Of a stretch of 7,381 nucleotides of DNA, positions 1 through 5,147 are shown piece after piece. The stretch lies in contig JBBRHH010000299.1 of NCBI GenBank assembly GCA_038222915.1, positions 1-7,381 on the forward strand, written 5' to 3'. The position numbers and the translations under genes are program-made. Below the pieces are notes generated by a model, which worked only from the letters and a program-made list of their open reading frames with translations, did no database searches and had not been told where the DNA came from. The DNA is from JBBRHH01 sp038222915 (lineage in GTDB: Bacteria; Planctomycetota; Phycisphaerae; Tepidisphaerales; Tepidisphaeraceae). How positions within the stretch are numbered: position 1 is the stretch's first letter; every line of letters begins with the position of its first letter.

Positions 1-1205
1 TTATTTATCTGCCGAATGGGGTGAACACGAAGGACTGGCAGATGGCCGAGACGGGGGCGGGGTATAAGATGTCGAAGCCGCTGGCGGCGCTTGAGAAACA
101 TCGCGAGCATTTCACGCCGATCAGCGGGCTTTATCATCCGCATGGGCTGGGGCATCATCACAACTGCCGCTCGATCTGGCTGACGGGCGGGAAGATCGGG
201 CCTTCGGAACGGAACACGATTTCGGTGGATCAACTGATGGCGCAGGTGACTGCGCCGATTACGCGGTATTCGTCGCTGGAGCTGAGCAACCAGGGCGGAT
301 CGATGTCGTGGAGCGCGGATGGGATTCAACTGCCTTCGCAATCGAGCCCGGGCGTGGCGTTTCGGGACATGTTTGAAGAGCCGCAGGGAGGCGTGGCGAA
401 ACAGCGGCGCGGGTATCGGCGGCGGGGGAGCATTCTGGATGCGATTCTGGATGATGCGCAGAGCTTGAACGCGGATCTGGGGAAGGAAGACCGGGGGCGG
501 CTGGAGCAATATCTGACGGCGGTGCGGGAGGTGGAGGTGCGGACGGAGCGTTCGGACAAGTGGCTGGATACGCCGAGGCCGAAGATTGATCCGGCGGCGC
601 AGTCGCATTTGAACCGGGATGTTTCGCTGCAGATGCTGGGGGATTATCTGCGGACGATGTATGACCTGATCGTGCTGGCGTTTCAGACGGACATGACGCG
701 GGTGGTGACGTTTAATACGGGCGAGGAGGGGCAGGGGCCGGCGGTGCCGGAGATTGGCGTGAAGCAGGACCGGCATTCGCTGTCGCATCACAATGGGAAT
801 ACGGAACTGCTGCGGCAGCTTACGCAGAGCGACTCGTTTAATATTGCGCAGTTTGGGTATTTTCTGGATCGGCTGGGAGAGGTGAAGGACGCGGATGGGC
901 CGCTGCTGGATACGACGATGGCGCTGTATGGGAGCGGGATGGCGTATGGGCATAGCCATGGGAACGCGAGCTTGCCGATTATTCTGGCGGGCGGCGCGAA
1001 GCTTGGGTTGAAGCATGGCAAGCATATTGATTTTAATCAGATCAAGACGTTTCAGGGGTATGACAAGCATCCGGGGATTTATCACCAGGCGGTGAATGAC
1101 AAGGCTTGCATGAGCAACCTGCTGCTGACGATGGCGCAGCGGATGGATGTGAAGGCGGAGAAATTTGCGGATTCGCTGGGGACGGTTTCCGAGGTGCTGG
1201 CATGA
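1..1205 (+). CDS. DUF1552 domain-containing protein, 5' end outside the window
   Basis: This is the C-terminal part, about 400 residues, of a DUF1552 family protein, a family common in Planctomycetota, Verrucomicrobiota and other bacteria with large secretomes. Its biochemical function is not established. The reading frame is open from base 3. The GTG at 21 is not a start: upstream codons read IYLPNG and the GTG gives the V of a PNGV motif typical of the family's N-terminal region, so the true start, and probably a Tat or Sec signal, lies upstream. Family marks in order are a His-rich HGLGHHHNCRS (about residues 47-57 of the visible part), an LGKEDRGRLEQYLTAVREVE helix near 160-180, DRHSLSHHNG near 260, and ALYGSGMAYGHSHGNASLP with ILAGG near 305-335. 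The conserved histidines suggest metal binding, which is inference. The TGA overlaps the next gene's ATG (ATGA), so the two are co-transcribed. Codons mostly end in G or T. Confidence 0.9.
   Translation, partial: IYLPNGVNTKDWQMAETGAGYKMSKPLAALEKHREHFTPISGLYHPHGLGHHHNCRSIWLTGGKIGPSERNTISVDQLMAQVTAPITRYSSLELSNQGGSMSWSADGIQLPSQSSPGVAFRDMFEEPQGGVAKQRRGYRRRGSILDAILDDAQSLNADLGKEDRGRLEQYLTAVREVEVRTERSDKWLDTPRPKIDPAAQSHLNRDVSLQMLGDYLRTMYDLIVLAFQTDMTRVVTFNTGEEGQGPAVPEIGVKQDRHSLSHHNGNTELLRQLTQSDSFNIAQFGYFLDRLGEVKDADGPLLDTTMALYGSGMAYGHSHGNASLPIILAGGAKLGLKHGKHIDFNQIKTFQGYDKHPGIYHQAVNDKACMSNLLLTMAQRMDVKAEKFADSLGTVSEVLA
1191..1196 (+). promoter_or_regulatory. Ribosome binding site for the DUF1552 partner gene
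   Basis: GAGGTG lies inside the last codons of the DUF1552 gene, five bases before the ATG at 1202. With the ATGA stop/start overlap it decides the start of the downstream gene. The same frame is open from an ATG at 1106, but starting there would add 32 residues in front of a clean signal peptide. Confidence 0.65.
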
Positions 1206-2329
1206 GATTGATTTGGGCAGCGGTGGTGCTGGTGATGGTGCATTTTGCCATGCCGGTTTTTGGCGAGGGGAAGAATGATTATGTGCCGCAGCCGGGGAAG
1301 TTTCCGCCGGCGGATGCTGGGCTGTATATCGCGGGGGAACTGGTGGGGGTGGATCCGATCAATCGACGCGGGGAGTTGCGGCTGGATGGGGATCCGAATC
1401 GCTATGAGCGGGAGATGATTCAGCCGTTTGCGATGCTGCCGTATGGGATGCTCTGGTACAACGGAGCGCCGGCGGAGCTGCGGGATATTCCGATCGGGAC
1501 GCACGTGCATGGATATTTCTTTTTGCCGCCGGCGGGTGAGGAGAAGACTGTCGCGACGACGAAGGGGGACGCGAAACATACGATCGCGCAGAATCATGCG
1601 ATTACGCTGGAGGACGATTTCAGTTTTTATCAGCGGCGCGGGCAGAGCTGGAAAGTGGTTTTGGTGGATGCGGTGAAGGGGAAGATTCAGGTGACGTCGG
1701 TGGGGCAGGCGGCGAAGGATGGATTGAGCGGGGCGCGGACGTTTGATATTGATTCGAGTGCGCGGGTTTGGAAAGAGCGGAAGTTGGTGGAGTTGGCGGA
1801 GATTGGGCCGGAGCAAATCGTGCAGATTAATTTGAGTTGGGCGCAGGGGTGGGCGCAGGGGGAGTATGGGGTGGCGGATATCTGGCTGGATGAGGAGAGC
1901 CGGAAGGAGGCCGGAGAATTGCAGCGGCGGCGGCATGTGAAGTATGAGCGGGTGCGCTGGATTCCGGGGTGGATCGATGCGGTGGAGAACAATGACTTTG
2001 GCGGCGGGATGGTGACGCTGACGTTGTTTGGCGGGATGGACCCATCGCTTTATGAAGACTGCAAGGCGGTGAAGGAGAAGGGATTTGGGGTGGCGGTGGC
2101 GGAGAAGACGCTGCGGACGTGGGCGCACCGGTCGGATAAGAAGATCGGGCAGGTGGTGGAGTGGAAGGTGATTGAAAATCCGCCGCTGGGGAGTAGTGGG
2201 ATTCAGGTTCGGATGAAGTTTTCGGAATTGCTGGAGGGGTATCGGTCTGGGCGGATTGTGCGGGTGAAGTGCGAGAGTTGGCCTTTTATTACGGTGCCGT
2301 TTGATGAGCGGATGAAGGGGGTGGAGTAG
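1202..2329 (+). CDS. Exported protein of unknown function coupled to DUF1552
   Basis: This is a 375-residue protein that I cannot assign to a named family. The start at 1202 is chosen because it overlaps the upstream TGA (ATGA), has GAGGTG five bases before it, and opens with a good Sec signal peptide: MRLIWAAVVLVMVHFAMPVFG followed by an acidic-basic mature start, with likely cleavage near residues 21-23. The frame is also open from 1106, which would bury this signal. The mature protein looks beta-rich, with short hydrophobic stretches alternating with charged ones and no second membrane helix. Recognisable segments are GELVGVDPINRRGELRL (about 41-57), WYNGAPAELRDIPIGTHVHG (about 84-103), a middle section near 150-170 about WKVVLVDAVKGKIQVTSVG, and RVRWIPGWIDAVENNDFGGG (about 248-267). 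The WKVVLVDAVKGKIQVTSVG and RWIPGWIDAVENNDFGG stretches both resemble a strand-turn-strand 'V-D-A-V-x-G/N' pattern and may be repeated beta units. Translational coupling suggests it acts in the cell envelope together with the DUF1552 protein; this is inference. Confidence 0.85.
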   Translation: MRLIWAAVVLVMVHFAMPVFGEGKNDYVPQPGKFPPADAGLYIAGELVGVDPINRRGELRLDGDPNRYEREMIQPFAMLPYGMLWYNGAPAELRDIPIGTHVHGYFFLPPAGEEKTVATTKGDAKHTIAQNHAITLEDDFSFYQRRGQSWKVVLVDAVKGKIQVTSVGQAAKDGLSGARTFDIDSSARVWKERKLVELAEIGPEQIVQINLSWAQGWAQGEYGVADIWLDEESRKEAGELQRRRHVKYERVRWIPGWIDAVENNDFGGGMVTLTLFGGMDPSLYEDCKAVKEKGFGVAVAEKTLRTWAHRSDKKIGQVVEWKVIENPPLGSSGIQVRMKFSELLEGYRSGRIVRVKCESWPFITVPFDERMKGVE

Positions 2330-2354
2330 CGGTGAGGGTTTGGGGGCAGGCAAG

Positions 2355-2382
2355 TTGACCATACGCCATTGTCGTATAGAAT
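2355..2382 (+). promoter_or_regulatory. Promoter of the toxin-antitoxin module
   Basis: TTGACC (2355-2360) and TAGAAT (2377-2382) are separated by 16 bases and resemble a housekeeping-sigma promoter. The expected transcription start, about seven bases after the -10 box, falls on the A of the toxin ATG at 2389. It lies in the 59-base gap after the exported-protein gene, so the module can be expressed independently of the upstream operon. Confidence 0.6.
2361..2377. promoter_or_regulatory. Candidate antitoxin operator (inverted repeat)
   Basis: ATACG at 2361-2365 and CGTAT at 2373-2377 form a perfect 5-base inverted repeat with a 7-base spacer, placed exactly between the -35 and -10 boxes. A related direct repeat, ATTGTCGTA (2368-2376) and AATGTCATA (2380-2388), is offset by 12 bases. 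XRE-family antitoxins typically bind palindromes overlapping their own promoter, so this is the likely autoregulation site. Binding itself is inferred. Confidence 0.45.
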
Positions 2383-2388
2383 GTCATA

Positions 2389-2757
2389 ATGAAGGAATTC
2401 GATCCGGCCGATTGGCGGATGTTTCTTTACATTGATCTTTTTGTAAGGGACTGCAATCGCCTCGGATTGACGCGCGAAGATCTGCGCGCGATGGAGATGG
2501 TCATCAACGCGAATCCGGACGTTGGGAAAGTGGTCGCAGGCGCCGGAGGGTTGCGGAAAATGCGTTACGCGCCGTTTGCGCGATCCGGTGGGAAAAGCGG
2601 CGGCATTCGTGTTTGCTACGCGGTATTTGAACGATTTGGTCGAGTGGTGCTGGTGGCTGCGTATGCGAAAAACGAAGCGTCGAATCTGACCGCCGCTGAG
2701 CGTAAGGCCATCAAGTTGCTGTTGCATCGGATGGAGATCGCTTTCGAAAAGGAGTAA
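2389..2757 (+). CDS. RelE/HigB-family toxin of a type II toxin-antitoxin system
   Basis: This is a 122-residue protein of the RelE/ParE superfamily, HigB-like group, whose members usually cleave mRNA on the ribosome. The family signature is clear: GGLRKMRY (53-60), GGKSGGIRVCY (67-77), a hydrophobic strand VVLVAAYAKNE (87-96), then the 'NLT-x-x-E' helix (99-104) and a C-terminal helix. The conserved Lys/Arg in LRKMR and GIR are the expected RNA-binding and catalytic surface; the exact catalytic set is not provable here. The ATG at 2389 is the most upstream possible start, because an in-frame TAG sits at 2377-2379. There is no Shine-Dalgarno sequence, and the predicted transcript starts on this ATG, pointing to leaderless translation. 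The toxin precedes its antitoxin, as in higBA-type operons, with a gap of 5 bases. The length is normal and the signature motifs are intact, so it is probably functional. Confidence 0.88.
   Translation: MKEFDPADWRMFLYIDLFVRDCNRLGLTREDLRAMEMVINANPDVGKVVAGAGGLRKMRYAPFARSGGKSGGIRVCYAVFERFGRVVLVAAYAKNEASNLTAAERKAIKLLLHRMEIAFEKE
2747..2754 (+). promoter_or_regulatory. Strong ribosome binding site of the antitoxin
   Basis: AAAAGGAG forms the last toxin codons and ends directly before the toxin TAA, eight bases before the antitoxin ATG at 2763. The antitoxin thus has a good initiation signal while the toxin has none, which would favour antitoxin over toxin synthesis from one message. Confidence 0.65.
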
Positions 2758-2762
2758 TTCGA

Positions 2763-3185
2763 ATGGCATTGACTATTAAGAAACCGAAGGCGAAGACGGC
2801 GAAGCGATCGCGGCTCGGCAGTCGAATGATTGAAGCGCTCGCGCAGGCGTGTGAGGAACTTGAGAGTGGGCGACTGCCTGGCGAGGTGTTTACGGTTCGC
2901 ATGGTGCGGCGTCTGGACCCGCCGGGGACTTATGGGCCGCGATCGGTCAAGCGGCTGCGCGAATCGCTGGGCGTGAGCCAGGCTGTCTTTGCGTCGGTCC
3001 TGGGCGCATCGGTTGACCTGATTCAGTCGTGGGAGATCGGGCACCGTGCTCCTTCGGGAATGGCGCGGCGGCTGCTCGACGAGATCGAGCGCGGCCGCGA
3101 TTACTGGCGGCAGAAGCTGGGCGTGAATGCGGAGGGCGGGGTGGGGAAGCCGAAGAAGGGCTCCTCTGCCTCCCGTTGCGGCTGA
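2763..3185 (+). CDS. XRE-family helix-turn-helix antitoxin
   Basis: This 140-residue DNA-binding protein is most likely the antitoxin and autorepressor of the preceding RelE/HigB-like toxin. It begins with a Lys-rich tail (residues 6-21), followed by a helical section (about 22-50) that may contact the toxin. The helix-turn-helix runs from about 61 to 108: SVKRLRESLGVSQAVFASVL, then GASVDLIQSWEIGHRAPSGM and a closing helix. This is the usual Cro/C1 (XRE) layout, with 'S-Q-x-x-F' and 'W-E-x-G-x-R-x-P' signatures. The organisation resembles HigA and NadS-type regulators, in which an N-terminal extension precedes the HTH. A basic, low-complexity tail (about 121-140) follows. The start is set by AAAAGGAG eight bases upstream. 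The likely target is the palindrome inside the promoter at 2355-2382. Confidence 0.87.
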   Translation: MALTIKKPKAKTAKRSRLGSRMIEALAQACEELESGRLPGEVFTVRMVRRLDPPGTYGPRSVKRLRESLGVSQAVFASVLGASVDLIQSWEIGHRAPSGMARRLLDEIERGRDYWRQKLGVNAEGGVGKPKKGSSASRCG

Positions 3186-3192
3186 ATCATTG

Positions 3193-3226
3193 CCAACCAA
3201 CGCGGCACAGGAGCCGCGCTGGTTGG
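3193..3226. terminator. Hairpin between convergent antitoxin and porin genes
   Basis: Arms CCAACCAACGCGGC (3193-3206) and GCCGCGCTGGTTGG (3213-3226) pair over 14 positions with one A-C mismatch and a 6-base loop (ACAGGA). It starts seven bases after the antitoxin stop and lies 28 bases beyond the porin stop, so it could end transcription from both sides. Neither side carries a clear T-tract, so it may act as an mRNA-stabilising or Rho-assisted structure and not as a classical intrinsic terminator. Confidence 0.6.
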
Positions 3227-3254
3227 GAGATGAAGTATTTGGGTGGTGGTGGGT

Positions 3255-4703
3255 TTACAGGGAGAGTTGGAGTTGGGCGCGGAGTACGAATTCGGCGTTG
3301 CCGTTGGGGCTGGCTTGGACGTCGCCGCCGTTGAAGGCTGGGGAGCCGTTGGGGAGGTAGGTGGCGTCGAGGGTTACTTTGGCGCGGTTGCCGAGCTCGC
3401 CTTCTTTTCCGAAGAAGTAATTTACGCCGATGGCGAGTTCGTGGAAGGTGTCTTCGCCGCCGACTTTGAAGTCGCTGTCGAACTTGGTGATGGAGTAGCG
3501 GATGATGGGCTGGATGTTGCGGGTGACGAAGTAGCCGGCCTCGAAGAGAGCGCCGATGTCGGAGCGGCTGCCGGGGCCGGTCTGGTTGCGGAAGCCGGAG
3601 TAGTCGCCGTAGACGCCCGCGAAGAGGGAGAGCTTGTGGAGGAGTTGGTACTGGACGTCGGCGGTGTAGTGGAGGACGTTGGTGTGGTCGGCCTGGGTGA
3701 AGTCGACGCCGCCGCCGACGACGAGGAGATCGTTGCGTCCCCAGACGCCGGTGAAGTCGTCGCCGTCGCCCCATTGGCCGAAGAGTTTGTAATCGACGCG
3801 GCCGGCGACGCCGAAGTTGGTGGATGAGGTGGTGGAGGTGGTGAGGCCGGTGGTGGGGTCGAGGGTGTTGGTGGTTTGGTTGTTGTTGAAGTTGGTGTTG
3901 GAGCGTTTGATGCCGTCGTGGAGGAGGAGATCGGCGTGGAAGGGGGTGTTGCGGCCGGTGAGGAGGAGATCGACGCCCTGGGTTTCGGAGCCGATGGATG
4001 CGCCGCCGATGAGGGAGTTAACGAGGGAGCGTTCGGCGAAGAGTTGGGCGCGGTCGGGGGTTGTTTCTTCCTTGAAGACGACGTTTTTGAACTGGCCGGC
4101 GCGGACGCCGGCGTCTGCGCCCGCGAAGACCTCATGGGCGAAGATGTACTGGGCCCAGGCGTACTGCAGGTTGATCGCGCCGGTGGCGGTGGTGTTCTGC
4201 CAGAGGAAGCGGTAGCTGAGATCGGGGTCGAAGGCGGTGCCGTAGAAGCCGAATTTGGCGCGTCGGGTTTCGAAGCCGGTGTTGGTGCTGGAGTTGCCGT
4301 TTTTGGCGTCTTCGCGGTTGGCGGCGACGCCGCGGAACTGGAAGAGCAAGTCGGGGTAGAGGGCGAAGCGGCCGTCGTCGCTTTTGATGAAGAAGCCTTT
4401 GTCGAAGTCGTGGCCGGAGCTGCCGCCGGGCGGGAAGCTGAGGGCGTGACGGCCGGCGTCGTTCTTGACGGCGGCAACGGTGGCGGAGACATCGCGGGCA
4501 TCAGCGCCTTTGTCCTGCTGGGCGGCGCGGAGTTGGGCGACTTCGGCGCGGAGCGCCTGGACTTCCCTGGCGAGATCCTGGGTGGATGGATCGGCGGCGA
4601 AGGCGGATGGGCCGGCGAGCAAGGCCGTTGTGGCGGCGAGGAGCAGGGCGGAGCGCTTGAACCTGGGCGAGAGGCGGGAAACCCGCGTGAACACGTGTGG
4701 CAC
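3255..4703 (-). CDS. Outer-membrane porin, phosphate-selective porin O/P (OprP/OprO) type
   Basis: This is a 482-residue beta-barrel porin for diffusion of small, probably anionic solutes across the outer membrane. The start is the GTG at 4703: AAGGAGG lies five bases upstream and the resulting N-terminus is a textbook signal peptide (residues 1-36, basic VSRLSPRFKR then a hydrophobic core, cleavage AFA/ADP). The frame is open to an ATG at 4811, but that would add 36 residues before the signal. A coiled coil (about 41-63, DLAREVQALRAEVAQLRAAQ) follows, as in trimeric porins of this kind. The barrel spans about 100-482, with family marks GFETRRAKFGFYGTAFDPDL (143-162) and GQFKNVVFKEETTPDRAQLF (203-222). 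A Thr/Asn-rich stretch (267-297) is probably an extracellular loop. The C-terminus ends in alternating hydrophobics (LQLSL) but lacks the usual terminal Phe. Phosphate specificity cannot be read from sequence. Codons end mostly in C. Confidence 0.88.
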   Translation of the reverse strand: MPHVFTRVSRLSPRFKRSALLLAATTALLAGPSAFAADPSTQDLAREVQALRAEVAQLRAAQQDKGADARDVSATVAAVKNDAGRHALSFPPGGSSGHDFDKGFFIKSDDGRFALYPDLLFQFRGVAANREDAKNGNSSTNTGFETRRAKFGFYGTAFDPDLSYRFLWQNTTATGAINLQYAWAQYIFAHEVFAGADAGVRAGQFKNVVFKEETTPDRAQLFAERSLVNSLIGGASIGSETQGVDLLLTGRNTPFHADLLLHDGIKRSNTNFNNNQTTNTLDPTTGLTTSTTSSTNFGVAGRVDYKLFGQWGDGDDFTGVWGRNDLLVVGGGVDFTQADHTNVLHYTADVQYQLLHKLSLFAGVYGDYSGFRNQTGPGSRSDIGALFEAGYFVTRNIQPIIRYSITKFDSDFKVGGEDTFHELAIGVNYFFGKEGELGNRAKVTLDATYLPNGSPAFNGGDVQASPNGNAEFVLRAQLQLSL

Positions 4704-4967
4704 GATGACCTCCTTAAGGTCTGGAAAAGTTGTGACGCGGTGATGTAGCGATGGTCTGGCTGGCCGACATCGGCCAACCGCCTTCGCACCGGTCAACGTG
4801 GTGGGGGACAAAACTTTTTAGATTTGCAGATTGGAAGCCGGTGAGCGTTGGCCTTGGCCGGTCTTCACTGAAGCGAATGTGACATTAACAGCAACAGGCA
4901 CACGGCATCCCGATGGGGGTGGGCGAGTGCATATGGCTGCATGGTGGGGTCTGGAAAACGAACATGG
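4704..4967 (-). promoter_or_regulatory. Long 5' leader of the porin mRNA
   Basis: If transcription starts from the promoter at 4974-5001, the porin message carries about 264 untranslated bases. No coding region with a credible start was seen here. An inverted repeat at 4758-4779 (core TGGCCGA-CA-TCGGCCA at 4761-4776, extendable by GG/CC past one mismatch) lies about 55-76 bases before the start codon. Its arm CGGCCAAC (4771-4778) can alternatively pair with GTTGGCC (4847-4853) or TTGGCCG (4854-4860), so exclusive folds are possible. A small CTTCACTGAAG palindrome lies at 4863-4873. No known riboswitch consensus was recognised. Confidence 0.35.
4709..4715 (-). promoter_or_regulatory. Ribosome binding site of the porin
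   Basis: On the minus strand AAGGAGG stands five bases before GTG (4703-4701). This near-perfect anti-16S match selects the GTG over the far-upstream ATG at 4811. Confidence 0.8.
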
Positions 4968-4973
4968 GGCGGG

Positions 4974-5001
4974 ATCATAACGAGCGGGCGTTGTGTGTCA
5001 A
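4974..5001 (-). promoter_or_regulatory. Near-consensus promoter of the porin gene
   Basis: On the minus strand TTGACA (5001-4996) and TATGAT (4979-4974) are separated by 16 bases: a perfect -35 and a one-mismatch -10. The expected start is near 4967. It points at the porin and is the best sigma-70-like promoter in the window, consistent with an abundant outer-membrane protein. Confidence 0.65.
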
Positions 5002-5147
5002 TCGAAAATATACAACTCCCATAGTATTTATCGGATTTGGGTTTTGAATGGCTGGCTGCGCGCGTCCCACTGCCCGGCCCCAGTGGAACGTGCCTGCTTT
5101 AGCAGATATGTTGTTAGCAGCTTTCAGAAACTTTAACGGGAGCCATT
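5002..5147 (+). other. Upstream region of the caspase-like gene
   Basis: This stretch has an AT-rich patch (5004-5032) containing TATACA and TAGTAT, either of which could be a -10 box, but no convincing -35 box accompanies them. Nearer the gene are an inverted repeat CCACTG (5067-5072) / CAGTGG (5081-5086) with an 8-base loop, and a direct repeat TTAGCAG at 5099-5105 and 5114-5120, 15 bases apart. GGGAG at 5138-5142 is a moderate ribosome binding site five bases before the ATG at 5148. The repeats could be regulator sites; no regulator is identified. Confidence 0.35.

Noticed and set aside
21..23. GTG at 21 as the start of the DUF1552 gene
   Set aside because: The frame is open upstream and encodes a conserved-looking IYLPNG leading into the V encoded by this GTG. 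The gene begins outside the window.
1082..2362. Long minus-strand open frame (426 codons) opposite the DUF1552 end and its partner
   Set aside because: The translation is Pro/Arg/His-rich with no domain, as expected from the antisense of G-rich codons. The plus strand carries a signal peptide, a ribosome binding site and a coupled start.
3876..4748. Plus-strand frame (290 codons) opposite the porin
   Set aside because: It is a low-complexity Gly/Val/Glu-rich translation with no credible ribosome binding site or domain: the antisense of the porin.
3422..4789. Second long minus-strand frame (455 codons) overlapping the porin
   Set aside because: The product is almost only Ser/Pro/Ala/Thr, a frame-shifted shadow of the porin. 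The porin frame has a signal peptide, a coiled coil and barrel motifs.
4877..4894. Possible Pho box upstream of the OprP-like porin
   Set aside because: On the minus strand CTGTTAATGTCAC contains a partial CTGT/GTCAC match, but the two half-sites are not at the 11-base spacing of a real Pho box. Phosphate regulation is not supported.
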